Origin: Tillus elongatus
Taxonomy: Eukaryota; Arthropoda; Insecta; Coleoptera; Cleridae
NCBI GenBank assembly: GCA_964006375.1
Contig: OZ023262.1
Span: 55,627,366 to 55,691,365 of the forward strand
Length of the DNA stretch: 64,000 nt
Direction: 5' to 3'
The position numbers and the translations under genes were made by a program. The notes below the pieces were generated by a model. It did no database searches. It was given only the letters and a program-made list of their open reading frames with translations, and was not told where the DNA came from. This document shows, in pieces, positions 40,463 to 52,602 of the stretch. Numbering within the stretch: position 1 is the first letter of the stretch; each line of letters starts with the position of its first letter.

Positions 40463-40527
40463 GTAATTAGTATATCATACTGATGAGCTCTACCTAGAGC
40501 GAAACCGGTCTGCGTTTCTAATTATGA
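40463..40527 (+). ncRNA. hammerhead ribozyme-like motif
   Basis: Conserved core in order: CTGATGA (40480-40486), a 5-bp stem II GCTCT/AGAGC with loop ACCT (40487-40500), GAAA (40501-40504), ACCGGT with a GTC cleavage triplet ending at 40510. An outer helix can form between TAATTAG (40464-40470) and CTAATTA (40518-40524). Stem III (ACC/GGT) has no loop but is self-complementary, so two RNA copies could pair, as in minimal dimeric hammerheads of Penelope-like elements. A second, damaged copy is at 62219-62282. Activity is inferred. Confidence 0.65.
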
Positions 40528-40869
40528 TGAGAATACATCTAGCCTTATAAACAAAGCCATAATAAAATTTTGCATCTACTCAGTCATAAAAAAATAATTT
40601 AATTTTTTTTGTAACTCAAGACAAAAATATTTTAGATGCGTACAAATTGCAAATGCTTAATTTCACCCTGTATCTTTAGAATAAAACAAAGTTTTTGAAT
40701 TCCGTGCATACTATGATGAATAGCTCTAAAATCGAGCTCATGGCTGCTACATTAGTTTTGTCTTAAAGCCATTGACTACTGAAACACCCTGTAAATAACA
40801 AATTTTGAATACCTGTACAAACTAAGCACCAAACTTCCCTACCTGACTATGAAAGAAACAACGCAGACT

Positions 40870-41930
40870 CACAATTAAATTTTATTTTTCAATATAGTCC
40901 TCCCTAACATCAATGCACTTATTACATCGTTTCAGCAACAATTCGATACCCCTATAAAGATATTATTTCGGTTTGTCGTTGTAATGTGCCCAAACTGCAG
41001 CTCGCACCTCTTCGTCGTCACTGAAATGGCGCCCGTGTAGGTCCTTTCTCAAATTTCCAAATTGTTAGTAGGCACTGGGGGCCCTATATGGACTATACGG
41101 AACGGATTTTTTTGAAACCGCGGTCACGAATTGCGGCTTGTGTAATTTCAGCAGTGTGCACAGGTGCATTGTGACGGAGCAAACACACGCCTTTGGTCAG
41201 TTTCTCACGTCTTTTCTCCAGAACATTTTGTCGTAACTTATGCAGGAGTGTTGTATAATATGCCCTGTTGGCTGTGGTGTTGCGTTCTTTGAAGTTTTTG
41301 AGAAGAATACCGTCACAATCCCAAATAATCGTAATCATCACTTTTTTTGATGACTGATAAGACCTTGAACTTACCTGGCGGTGCTCCTCCTTTACGCCTC
41401 CATTCCATCGACTCCATTTTGCACAAAGGATCATTGTCTTCAACACATCCACAGGGTTTTCTCCATAAAGGCTCAAAAAGGATCGGGCACTTTCAACACG
41501 ACGCTGGTGCGGAGCTGATGAAAGATATTTGGGGACCTACCCTGCGCTAACTTTATTTGTGCCTGAATGTTCGTGGATGATTCAGCAAAGGCTTGTATCT
41601 GAAAGTCCTGACATTTTTGACAATTCGCTTAATACGAGATCCTCAACAACGGAAATCTTGTTGTCTGCCACCACTTCCACCATCCTTCAAGTTCTTGCAT
41701 TATCTTCCAGAGATTCCTGCCTCATTAGAAACCATGTTGGCCAATCTTTTACTATAGAATAAGACCGAGAATTTTCCCGCTATAGGTACCCCCTCCAACT
41801 GATCTTTGCTGGTTTGAGGTGGAAGACCTTCTCGAGTAAGGAATTTGACAGCTCTATAGGTACTCAATTTTCGTGACTTCTGACATCTTGATGAACAAAT
41901 GTCAGTTACAAGAAAACTAATTGACATATA
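40870..41930 (-). pseudogene. mariner transposase relic
   Basis: On the minus strand, in broken frames: YSTVKDWPTWFLMRQESLED, then IIHEHSGTNKVSAG and, in one longer frame (41093-41476), KKVMITIIWDCDGILLKNFK, REKLTKGVCLLRHNAPVHTA. These are standard mariner landmarks (linker, WDxxG, HNAPVH). Several stops and frameshifts; no clear TIR pair could be fixed by eye. Confidence 0.8.
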
Positions 41931-42618
41931 AAATCCATTTTTGTTTTTCCAAGGCTAATAAGACTTGAACCAATGTTTTACAAAAATTTGATAGGCTGTG
42001 ATACCCTTGATCTATGTCAAGTGGGGAAATCTTGGCGCTTACTTTATATATCTAAACCAAATAATCATTAGCGAATTTCCTTAGTTACTTCAGAAACATA
42101 CCCTGTCTAAGTCATACAGTTAATTATAATTATGCATTATTTAATTGAAAATTTGTCAATTGACAGCAATATTTTTGGCCAGTGTATTTTAGCACAGTGA
42201 TATGTAGGAGATTTAAAAAACATAAAACACTATTTTACTTTTTTAAGCATATAAATAAATATCCTGTGACTATTTTATTGCATCTGCAAACTACTGTTTA
42301 ATCTCTCATTGACTTTTATAAACGAAAATAAAAAATAAATTTCTAAAAACCAAATTCATACAGCGTATACACCAAAAAGCTTAGCCACTGTAGAAACTTG
42401 TTTGTTGTTTCTCTATGGCATCAGAAAAATGCTCAAAAACATTATACAAACTTTCTGACTGGACACTGCAACTATCTGGGCAATAAAATTTAAGTACAAT
42501 GGTAAATATATATCATCAGTTCGTACACACCAATCAAAATAAAATTTAAAACACACATTAAAACAAACAAAAAACATACAAAACATAAAAGGAAACAACA
42601 AAAAACGTTTTGCCTGTA

Positions 42619-43518
42619 TTAAGCATAACTTTGACTATGTTCTAAAGCAAGACCGGTCAGTTTGCTTCCCTGATCCACCCAATTTTTCAGTCGTCCTCTC
42701 AGTTCTTCCAAACTCTTTGATTTCGCTTTGTTTATACGTTTATACTTGACATCTTTAGGTTTTGTGACAGATCTATGGTTCGACATAACCCTATTGTAAG
42801 TCTTCACTTGTTTTCCTCCACTGTTTTCATCTGGACTGTCTTCAGAGTTATTAGGATTCTTCTCTTTGTCAGGTTCATATGGCCATTTAGGTATACTGCA
42901 AATCTTCTCTTCCATCGATTTGTTTTTCTCGTTAGAGCTATCTTCATTGGAGCCTATATTACAAGGTGATTTTCCTCTGTGAGCGAACGCATCTCGTTTT
43001 TTATTGGCTTCACTTTTGCTATCACTGGATAGGTCGTTGTCTGCATCTTCTTCCACGCTGTAGACGGTTTCTAATATTTCTGGACGTTTAAGAAAGCCAT
43101 TGCTTCGTCGGAATGTGTATTTCAAGTTAGGGTCTATTGCATCCGAGATGGATCTAACAACTGTGATGCAGTCAGAACTTCCAGATCTAAATCTAGGAAT
43201 ATGGTATATGTTACTGTCTGAATCTATGTCTTCCATCACTACAGCGCTATCTGAATCGTTCAAGGACTCCAAATCCGGCAAATGGGTCTCTAGTTCTGCA
43301 AGTTCCTGTTGAGGGACTTCTAGGCCGTTGTCGATCAGTCTGTTGGTTAACGCTTCGATTGTTCTTTGTTGACGATGTATGAGGTTTTCTCTAATATTTA
43401 ACATTGTCGAAATATCTTTCTGTTTCCTTATTAGTCTCGACTCAAATAAGAGGATCTTTGAACTTAATGCTTTCAGCATATCACAGTTTTCTCTTTGCAT
43501 CCGTGAAATCAGGAGTTC
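42619..43518 (-). CDS. terminal exon of a host coiled-coil protein gene
   Basis: An exon on the minus strand beginning after a good acceptor (CTATTCTTGCAG, AG at 43519-43520) at phase 0 with GAACTCCTGATTTC and ending at a TAA at 42619-42621; about 299 residues. The first ~70 residues are coiled coil (MLKALSSKILLFESRLIRKQ, then LIHRQQRTIEALTNRL). The rest is acidic, Ser/Asp/Asn-rich and probably disordered (DLESLNDSDSAVVMEDIDSD), with a basic Lys-rich tail. It joins in phase with the exon at 49814-50012, giving the junction AYKMQ/ELLISRMQ, which keeps the coiled-coil pattern. I do not recognise the protein with certainty. An AATAAA on the minus strand lies near 42275. This is one of two convincing host genes in the window. 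Confidence 0.75.
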   Translation of the reverse strand, partial: ELLISRMQRENCDMLKALSSKILLFESRLIRKQKDISTMLNIRENLIHRQQRTIEALTNRLIDNGLEVPQQELAELETHLPDLESLNDSDSAVVMEDIDSDSNIYHIPRFRSGSSDCITVVRSISDAIDPNLKYTFRRSNGFLKRPEILETVYSVEEDADNDLSSDSKSEANKKRDAFAHRGKSPCNIGSNEDSSNEKNKSMEEKICSIPKWPYEPDKEKNPNNSEDSPDENSGGKQVKTYNRVMSNHRSVTKPKDVKYKRINKAKSKSLEELRGRLKNWVDQGSKLTGLALEHSQSYA

Positions 43519-44569
43519 CTGCAAGAATAGAAAAGTTATTTAGTTTTGCATTATAGCTTCAAATAGGAAGAATTCGTTTAAATGTATCTCCAATTTAAAT
43601 ATGAAATGGGAAGATTAGTTATTGTTTACAACTGTCACAAAGTACATAGGCAACAGTCCAACAGGTAGTAGAGCTTTTATAAATAGGGCGTTAAAGTCAA
43701 TGATCCTAAAAATGTATATTTGCTACCCATGCACATTGGTAAAAAATCAACACATTTAAAAAGCCAGTGATCATATTAGGAATTAAATTGGATTATGATA
43801 AAACAAAAAGTTAAGGTGACTATTATAAGTTTCTGGAAAATACAGATGCAAGCATGCATGAGTTTTATCTTTTGTGGCGTAGCGCGGGTAACGTGGCGGT
43901 GGGCTTTTAGACAGTCTCTGCATCTTTGTCTAAAAATTGCCAATTTTGACGTTTCAAATAACGACTTTGGCGTTTGAAGAAAAAAGTTATAAAATTTTCG
44001 AAGTAATTTTTCTGGAATTTTTTGACGTTTTTGCGCCATAAAAACTTAATCATTGTCTGCAATATTTAATAGATTTTGTTAACCACACAAAATCTTTTGG
44101 TCTTGTGTTATTCACTGGTCACCAGTGACACCCAAACTTTTTTCCTTTTAATGATAATAACTATATTTTCTTTTACCTTAAAGATCTGAATCTTTGTATG
44201 TATGATACGTTAGAAACTTGCGTACTAAATTTGGTTGTCATAGCTTTGTTATTTTTGAAGATACAAAAATCTTCTAAAAGAAAAGCTAACGTTTTCCGGG
44301 AAAAACCACGTCAATTTTCCTAGCCAACGACTTATCCAAGCCAATTACAAAAAGAACGTACCTACCAAATTTTATAAAAATCGACTTACTGATTATTTTT
44401 TGAGTTATCGTATGCCACACTGTAACGCCTTACACGTTTCTCTCTATTTTCCACTGTTATATTTCCAATCATAAACACAATTGTCATCTATGACGTCATC
44501 ACTTTTGTCCATCGAATAACTGAATACTCTGTGGTTTAATACAGAAATAATAAAATATTAAATTAATGT

Positions 44570-44577
44570 GATTCTAT
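44570..44577. repeat. SINE target duplication
   Basis: GATTCTAT, repeated at 44924-44931 on the other side of the SINE. Confidence 0.6.
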
Positions 44578-44923
44578 CTTTTTTTTCTTTAACGTCGTTC
44601 TATTTCTGCTACTATGGCCAATCACCGACGTCAGGGAGCAGGTTCACCTCACTATGCTCGCAATTTTGCCAAACCCCTGCCTTTGTGTGAGGGTAGATAT
44701 TTTTAACGTGCCAACATCGCATGGACACGGGACCGACGGCTTTAAGCCCCCTCCGATGGGCGGAACGTAAAGACATTAAACTTGCTCAAATACAATGCCA
44801 CAACCTCGGTTGATGTTAATTGTGCAGTATGTACTGAAAGCGCGAAAGGAGAACCCTGGAATCGAACCCAGTAGCCTTTGGTTCAGAGGCACACGTTCTT
44901 ACCATTGAAACACTGAGGCTCTA
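44578..44923 (-). mobile_element. tRNA-derived SINE, full length (346 bp)
   Basis: Minus-strand element. Its 5' head (44849-44922) is tRNA-like, with an A-box region TTCAATGGTAAGA and a perfect B box GGTTCGATTCC. The body contains CCGTCGGTCCCGTGTCCATG and TCGGTGATTGGCC, and the tail is GTTAAAGAAAAAAAAG. An 8-bp duplication flanks it. The head shows pol III promoter structure. A second, 5'-truncated copy lies at 54051-54270. Confidence 0.85.
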
Positions 44924-44931
44924 GATTCTAT

Positions 44932-45420
44932 GTTCTACTGTTCTAAAAATAACTGACGTCACTTATCTCCGACACCGACGACGAAAAATTTACCGGGTTC
45001 CTCTTTTATCGCACTTAAATTACATTTTAACATCTAGTGTGCAAAACGAGTAGAATGCTGCCAGAGGCTTGATATTGGAGTTCCATCCAGGTATGAAACA
45101 CTTTCATTTTACGATGTACAATCTGTATTAACCTAAAATGTATTTTCTCCTAGTTTTTAGTGTTTTAGATGTGCTCTAATCTGCCTGCTTATTTCTTTAT
45201 GTATAATTGATTATTTTTATTAAACATATTTTGTAATGCTGTAGATGCTTCATGACACTTGCTTCCGAAATTTCTCGTGAGTTTTTGGAGAATTATTTGC
45301 TGTACCTGTAATCATTTAGCTTCAAATTAAGCAGAGTTTTACTTGATTTAATGAACGGACACGTTGCCACGAAGCATCACAGTATAACCATAAAACAGCT
45401 TGTTTCAGGAGAAAGTCTCT
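44932..45420. other. intronic, no gene seen
   Basis: AT-rich sequence inside the 6.3-kb intron of the host coiled-coil gene. Confidence 0.45.
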
Positions 45421-45439
45421 TCCTTTTGTTTAGAACATC

Positions 45440-45590
45440 CCCGTCAGCGCAGGGGGCAGATGTCACCAGCCCCGTACACAACACCGTTCGGAGCCGGGCG
45501 TAAATGTCACTAGCCCTGTAGAAGAATAATACACCACCGTTCGGAGCAGGGGACGAATATCACCAGCCCCGAAAGTAACACCCTTCAAGA
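45440..45590. repeat. degenerate ~53-bp minisatellite
   Basis: Three units around GTCACCAGCCCCG / ACACCGTTCGGAGC (about 45457, 45508 and 45558). Function unknown. Confidence 0.65.
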
Positions 45591-46155
45591 AGACGGCCCA
45601 TGAAGCTGCAGAATGCCTGTAATTTTACAGGGCAGCACCCAGCTGGGCTCAAAATCATCTTAAGAAGTTTTACCAGCTCTGAGTGGTAATTTCGTTCTGG
45701 AAATGAAGCCCTGTCACACCCGCTAAATGTCAACACCCAACGTTAAATAAAATTGGCTTAATTTTTTGGTTTTTCTTACATTTATATTTCAATTTATATT
45801 GCAATAACATTTCACTTTATATTTCAATTTATTTAGAGTTATAATTTAAATTTTCACAGTTTGTCATCAAGTATCATATTGCTCTGTTAATTAATTACAT
45901 TGTCAACGTTCAATATTTTATTTTACAATAAATGATGTAAACCAGACCTCTCTTTTTCTAATAGTGCTACCCCACATATAGATAACAATGGCGAGAATTT
46001 ACGTCCTATTTAATTTATATCTTATGCTGAAGTTACTTATCTTTAATCTATTTATTAACTATTTTGTTTTTCTTGCTGTACTGTGTGTGCCTGGAAGCTG
46101 CTGTGGAAGCCTGAAACCTTCACAACACCAGACATGGCGCTATGCGCTATTCTCC

Positions 46156-46159
<4 letters not shown>

Positions 46160-46240
<81 letters not shown>
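46160..46240. repeat. (TA)n microsatellite
   Basis: About 40 units followed by (CATA)n. Confidence 0.97.
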
Positions 46241-46245
<5 letters not shown>

Positions 46246-46289
46246 CATACATAGATATACACCAACACTACCTCACTACTGACTGACTA

Positions 46290-48510
46290 ATTCCATCTGC
46301 GGCTCCTCTATTTATATTGTTCATAGAGATTCTAGACCTTTCTGCATTGTTCTATCATTTCTGAACGTCACACCGTCTGGGATTACCATAATTAAACGTT
46401 GAATGTAGCGGCTTCTCCTCCAGACACCAAAATTTACTTTACTCCCGACGCGTTTCGACCCTCAAAGAGGTCATCCTCAGGGGAAAATTTGAACAATTCT
46501 CAAAAAATTGAACTCGAAACTATACATGAAGGTTTTCACAGGTCACAACTTCATCCATTGTGCCAGGGGGCGTGTAATAATACCTCTGCATAATGCCAGA
46601 AAAATTGACTTGAACGACAAGAATCAATGCGAAGTTCACATAATGGCCGCCCTTCATCATGTTTGTTAAAATCGCCGATCTTTCACATTGATTCTTGCCG
46701 TTGAAGTCATTTTTTCTGGCATTATGCAGAGGTATTATTACACGCCCCCTGGCACAATGGATGAAGTTGTGACCTGTGAAAACCTTCATGTATAGTTTCG
46801 AGTTCAATTTTTTGAGAATTGTTCAAATTTTCCCCTGAGGATGACCTCTTTGAGTGTCGAAACGCGTCGGGAGTAAGAGAAATCCTAAGTAAATTTTGGT
46901 GTCTGGAGGAGAAGCCGCTACATTCAATGTTTAATTATTGCATTGTTCTACACCTGTCACTTCTGGTTCCTTATAGAAATATAATTCCAGAGTGTTCGCT
47001 TTTACCAACACACTTTACAAAGTTCATAGACTTAATTTTCATAGATACGGATGTGACACTGTCCCCTTCTTACATTCGACTGTCCCAGTCGAATTCTGAC
47101 ATTTCTTGGTATGGCGTGAGCCTGTGCATATGGACCACCTTCGTATTGCTCCTTGGACATCTCTGTATGCGATAGACAACATCATTGATCTATTTGACCA
47201 TCTTGTACGGACCTTCCCATAATTTCTGTAGTTTCGGTGACCGTCCTTTGCATCGAACTGGATTGTCAAACCACACCCGATCTCCCTTTTTGAAACCAAA
47301 GGGCTTAGTTCGCACGTCATAACGGGCCCTCATGCGGTCGCTCTCTACTCGTATATGCATTCTGACAGCCGAATGGGTGGCTCCCTTCTCTATCATTTCG
47401 GAGCTCTCTTTGAGAAAACTTCTTATGTTGCACTGCTTCTTTCGCACAATTGTTCTTGTCCTGATGTTTATATTCGAAACAAAATCTCTGTAGGCCCCAT
47501 TCTTCCCCTCGACATCAGATCTATACCGACAAATGTGTTCATTGACCTTTTTGTGGGTTTGCTTCACACCTGCATGGTCTATACATGGTTCGCCTTGTAT
47601 TTCTACCATATTTTTAGTAGTTGCTTCTGGCTGAATAAGTGGGTCGTCTTTCCGCTCTCAGCTCTCTTCACTGAAATGGCACTTTCCTAGCAGAAGTTAA
47701 AGTTGCTATTTTCCTCGATAGTGATTTTACACACTATCAGATTATTGCCAGACGACATTACTATTTCTGCACCGCCGATAGTCAGGATGTTAGTGCCAAG
47801 ATCAAGTTTAACGCACTGACCTTGGAGAATGTCCAATCCAATTATGATCTAATATGGCGGCGACTATGGCTTTCTGCTTTGCCATGTCCCAATTTGCAGC
47901 TCGACGTCAGTTTCGCCAAATACCTGGATCCGATCACCACCGGCTGCATTTACTCTGTACACTCTTCCTTGCTCTCTCACTCGCCATCTTGGAATCATGT
48001 CGCGGCAAATATTCGTCCTAGGTGCGCCTGGGTCAACAACCACCTAGGTCTTATTACCGATTACGTATCCGTCTACGGCGAGAGCGGTGCTATAATCGCT
48101 ACCCTGAGAAACGGTTACCGGCCTTCACTTTCTCCCTTGCGCGTGATCTAAGAGCCCAACATTCGCCCCTTATATGTCCCACCTTACCGCAGTTCCAGCA
48201 ACGCAAGGCATTTGAACGGTGAGCTCTTATTGGTTCCCCATAAGACGTAGGCTTTATCCGTTCTACTATATTCTCTAGCAGCTGCATGACCTTAGATAAA
48301 TTTGTTTTATTTTCTTCTCGTACTTGGAGACCGCGAACTCTGACATGGCTTTCTGACGCTTGTTATCCTCAGGGTCTGTTGGCTGTCGGTATCCCTGATG
48401 CCGTCAATAAAGGTTTGTAGCGACAGCTGGTTCGGAAATTCTATCGGGGCCATGGGGATACCAATCGTGCCAGTCTGACAACGTCAGCATGGAGTCGACG
48501 TCACTCATGA
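46290..48510 (-). mobile_element. gypsy copy A, internally deleted and 5' truncated
   Basis: Minus strand. LTR sequence (46290-47060) is interrupted by a palindromic insertion (46355-46938). Next comes an integrase C-terminal remnant (47190-47609: RARYDVRTKPFGFKKGDRVW, RCKGRSPKLQKLWEGPYKMV), then directly a protease remnant (47720-48080) and a gag end with one zinc knuckle, CWNCGKVGHIRGEC, at about 48180-48240. RT, RNase H and the integrase core are missing. The order and the deletion point match copy B at 55.9-58.7 kb. Similarity to copy B ends near 48510. Confidence 0.82.
46355..46938. mobile_element. palindromic Penelope-like insertion (584 bp) with 12-bp target duplication
   Basis: TGCATTGTTCTA flanks both sides (46343-46354 and 46939-46950), splitting the gypsy LTR. 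From about 46398 to 46925 the insert is a near-perfect inverted repeat with ~260-bp arms around a short centre near 46660. Each arm holds CCCCTGAGGATGACCTCTTT and GTCGAAACGCGTCGGGAGTA, the Penelope-type CTGAxGATG-stem-GAAACG motif. The 12-bp duplication length equals that of the Penelope-like fragment at 32577. Confidence 0.8.
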
Positions 48511-49534
48511 TATAAATAACGAGTCATTATATCATGGACGTCACTAACGCCGATCGAGGTACTATACAATATCGATAAACAACTGTTTATTTTCTGTCAT
48601 AATGTACAAAAATAGGTAATCTATCATTTGGTGCCAGTTGTTTCTATAGAAATGATTATCCACATGTTGCATGATAAAATAAGTTCACTGTGTAAGATAG
48701 TTGTATCTTTTATATACTTTCTACGCAAAACTTAGCAATTTTGTTGTGATAATGTATCCGTTGACCAGTACCGTTGAGTTTTAGCTCGAACTCAACTGGT
48801 GCCGATACTTCAAAGCGGAATTAATTTTCGCTAACTCAATATAATACTCGACTCAAGTATCCACCAAATATTCTGAATTTGTCTTTTTTGCTGGTCTTCT
48901 TTGTAATTCTCAATTTATAGAAAGTTGATCAAGAAATTCTATAAAATGGTTATGAAAATCATCTGGAGTGTAGTTTGATATTATATCCTCGTTACAATTA
49001 TTTTTCTCGTTGAATCGGTTCTTTCTGGCGATACTATTCACAAAGCGTGGTAACTTACAAATGCTTACCACAACCTTACATAAGTTACCATAAAACAAGT
49101 TAGGTATGTAAAATTTCTAAATACTTGCAATCAAAAAACCACTGCAAACATACAAAAAAAAGTTTGACATAACTTTCAAATGTAATATCTCCTTTGCCAG
49201 CTCGTTGTTTTCCCCCATTTGTAATCTCCCGTAAAGTTACAATTGTTTCTGAGAGTCTAATTTAATTTGGAAACGTTTAATATCTACTGACTGAGCTAAA
49301 TTTTTTATCGCCAATTCTGTCACATTGCTATGGAGTAGATCATCAGCTAATTCTTTCAGAATGAGGTTTATGAGATGATCATTATTTTCATTATCCATTG
49401 TCAATTTTAAAACTTTTTAAATATTGCTGTTATATGAGTTTATGACTACAGACAAAACGCGTAATTTTAAATAGACAGGAAATACTGTTTGAAGTCAACA
49501 ACGCATTCCTACGATTTTCAACTGAATGCTTATA
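48511..49534. other. intronic, no certain gene
   Basis: A 53-codon minus-strand frame at 49237-49398 (MDNENNDHLINLILKELADD) and another at 48910-49098 are open but have no recognised domain. A 13-bp inverted pair (TGATATAA / TTATATCA) lies near 48510-48533. Confidence 0.35.
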
Positions 49535-49813
49535 TCAGCATTCAAAAGATGACAACTTAAATTTAGCCAGTGGCGCCTGGTAAACGCAACCAATATCTCG
49601 GTGTCGAGGTTCATAGATTGTCTTCCATGGTGTAATTTCTAAAGTCTTCAACAATTTTGGATTCAGATGGAATTTATTTAAAAACCCAATGAAAATGCCC
49701 ACTGGATACATTATAAGGCTCCGCGAGTCTGATGTATCGCTGATGCGGTCTATTATAGAATTAAGTAGGTATGGCGTATTAAGAGCTGCCAATAAAGAGG
49801 ACTGATAACTCAC

Positions 49814-50012
49814 CTGCATTTTGTAGGCCCTTTTCCACGCCAAGATCTGTTGGGCTTGTGACCTGGTTCTTTGTCGTAGATCTCGTATTAACTTGCGAGC
49901 ATCTTCAATGTTATCCACATCCGGACCACAGTATTCGGTGCTGCCCAACGTTCCGCTGTCTATTAGGTTTCCAGACTGAAGAATAGCGCTCCTGGAGCCA
50001 AGACTTCCCGAC
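49814..50012 (-). CDS. internal exon of host coiled-coil protein gene
   Basis: A 199-bp minus-strand exon. The acceptor is ATATTATTTTCCAG (AG at 50013-50014) and the donor CAG/GTGAGT (GT at 49812-49813). It encodes GSLGSRSAILQSGNLIDSGT, then a coiled-coil start DARKLIRDLRQRTRSQAQQI and LAWKRAYKMQ. It ends at phase 0 and fits the exon at 42619-43518. Upstream exons are not identified in the window and may lie further right. The 3.9-kb and longer repeats in the following intron do not disturb the splice sites. Confidence 0.75.
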
Positions 50013-50064
50013 CTGGAAAATAATATGAGATTTAGAAAAATGAAGTAAATAAAGGAGAAAAATC

Positions 50065-50730
50065 TGGACACAGCAAGTGCGTTATGGAAGTGAATTTTAT
50101 AAAAATGCCTTGAATAGCAAATATGTCTTTTTAATGCAAGCAGTCATCAATTTGGTCACCGGTATAACCTATATAGTAGAAACAATGTGCCATATATTAT
50201 CAAAATAACTAATTGTTTGAAAATGTACAACAATTTTCCGACAATAAACTTTAGATGTTGGTTTCCTAGCCAACAAACCTTAGGTTAATAGCAAATTGTG
50301 TTATTGAAATTTGAAGTATTTAATGAAAATTTGCTACCAAAACGCACTTACTGCGTCTCGATTTTTTTTATTACAAACATATTTCGATAAAAAATGTAAT
50401 AAAATAATGGTGTTCGAAAAAAATAATTGTAGGGATCACCAACGACTTATGGGCCAGTGATTGTCAAAATAATTTTATAAGATGCAGCTCGACACCCTAT
50501 AATTAACTTATACAATTTTTTCTCGTCTCTTGCATAACAATAATTATATTGAGCTTTACCGTAGAAATGCGCCACCCTGTATATATGTAAAAAGATAAAA
50601 ACTGAACGTAAACCCGGATATGGATTCAAGGGGGGCTAGTTTGCGCTCATTTGAAGAAATCTTTTTAACATTTTAAAGTCGCGGTCTCTTCATTAACGAA
50701 TTTTTTGTACGAAAATAAACTAAAAATTAT
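50065..50730. repeat. TA-bearing dispersed repeat relatives, no gene
   Basis: TCTGGACACAGCAAGTGCGT at 50066 starts a diverged copy; 50610-50700 (GGATATGGATTCAAGGGG, GCTCATTTGAAGAAATC) matches the right end. The TA run is missing from this copy. Confidence 0.55.
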
Positions 50731-51149
50731 GGACCGTTAAACCATAAACTAACTAAAATTACTGCCAAAGCATCAGAGAGAAAATAATTAACCTGTTGCA
50801 TATCAGCCTCTTTTGTAAAACTTCGATCTTTTATATGTGTTGAAAAACATCACAAACACTGTTTAGTCCACCCACTAACATTAATAAAATCGAAAAGGAA
50901 TAATTTGCACCTGTATATTAAAATTCCCAAATAACACAAATAATTTGTCAACTGAAATTGAAAACAGGTAAACGATCTAATAATATACGATAAACGTGAG
51001 TTACAGCGTTTAACTAACCTGCGCAATGATATGAAATGTTCTGTTGCTAGGTAACGGCTCAGACATACTAGATATCATATGCTTATAAACAAGTTTTTAC
51101 CATTGTTAATAAAAGCAGTGATATTAAATATAAATGTTTCAAATTTGAA

Positions 51150-51420
51150 TAGCTTAGTTTTCTGTAAACCTAGAAAGCTGAAGTTTGGCTCATACTTAGG
51201 TCTTTCCCAAAGCAATATGTCCACCAAATTTCATCGAAATAACTTTGTAATTTTCGGAGAAAAAAATTTTTTTTGGAAAGAAAACTCAAAATTTTCCCGG
51301 AAAACCTTGTCCGATTTTTCTGGCTAACGAACTCATCAAAGCTATTAATAAAAGAAAGGCACCTGCCGAGTTTCATATAAATCGGTTAATTACTCTTTGA
51401 GTTATCGGTTGGATACACCA
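51150..51420. repeat. partial copy of TA-bearing dispersed repeat
   Basis: Contains TTTTCCCGGAAAACCTTGTC and TTTGAGTTATCGGTTGGATA, the subunit found in the 24.6-kb copy. Confidence 0.6.
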
Positions 51421-51823
51421 AATTTGATGCCTACTTTCATTACAAAAAGACATATTTGCTATTAAAAACATTGTTATGTAAATTCACGCACATGATGCGT
51501 CGAGACTTTTTTTGTTATTGATGTATTCATTTGCCCGTAATATTTCATCAAAGGACGGAAATTAAATGCCAAAGGCAACAGTAAATTAAGGGATGCTCTA
51601 GAATTACCTGTGATGTGTCCATCATTTCATTAATTCGAAAGAGCGTTTGTAAAGGCATTGTTATTTGAAATAGATTAAAGCGAGCGCAAATTAATAAAGA
51701 CTGTAAATGATTAAGGGGATTTAAGAGCTAATGGTTCCGATCTGGTTCCCAGTCTGTTATGTATTATAACTCGTACCTAATCGATCATGATCACCGCCTA
51801 AAGGCGACGTCGCCTCGCATGTT

Positions 51824-51924
<101 letters not shown>

Positions 51925-51953
51925 CTGAGTTTTCCGGTAGGCTACTTCTGCGA

Positions 51954-52602
51954 GGGTACAATACAGAGTACAAAAGATAAAATGAGGCGACAAAAAGCCT
52001 ACCTCAACATTAAGTCAAGAGTTATAAATCTAAAACTGCCTAACTGAACACCTACCAGAGATTACAAGTTAACATTTATACACTACTACATGCAATAAAA
52101 GTAAATACAAGTCCAATTGAATTGCAAGAGAAGTTAATTTGTCTCGAGATTTAAAAAACTCACAATAAATCTAAATCTAAAAGCTTTTAAAAAGTCATAA
52201 AAAAGCTACCCTCTGAAAAGTGTCTTAAGTTAAGCTGAAGGTAATAATTGAAGTAACAGCACACAGCACAAACATTAGCAAGCCAACTTTTAGAGAATAT
52301 TACAACCTATTAACTGAATGAGAGTGAAATTTGAAACGAATTTTAATTATTTTTTTTTTGAAAAAATGAAAACGCCAAAATGGCGATCTATTTATTTGTG
52401 CGTTATTAAACAGAATTAACTTTTCTTACAGTTCAATTTGACTTGTGTTTACTTTTATTGCATGTAGTAGTGTATAAATTTGACTTGTAATCTTTGGTAG
52501 CTGTTTAGTTAGACAGTTGTAGCTTTTTAACTCTTGACTTAATGTTGAGGTCAGCTTTTTGTCGCCCCATTTTATCTTTTGTACTCTGTATTGTACCATC
52601 GT
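51954..52602. mobile_element. long-TIR MITE / fold-back element (~650 bp)
   Basis: 51954-52130 and 52425-52602 are inverted copies: GTACAATACAGAGTACAAAA at the left end against its complement at the right, followed by shared blocks around AACATTAAGTCAAGAGTT and ACTACTACATGCAATAAAAG. The centre is AT-rich without coding capacity. Confidence 0.8.

Noticed and set aside
47355..48222. Plus-strand frames of 60-111 codons
   Set aside because: Antisense shadows of the gypsy copy A integrase and gag remnants.
48910..49398. Two small minus-strand frames as additional exons of the host gene
   Set aside because: No matching splice borders or recognised domains; the phase-0 join between 49814 and 43518 already gives a continuous coiled coil.
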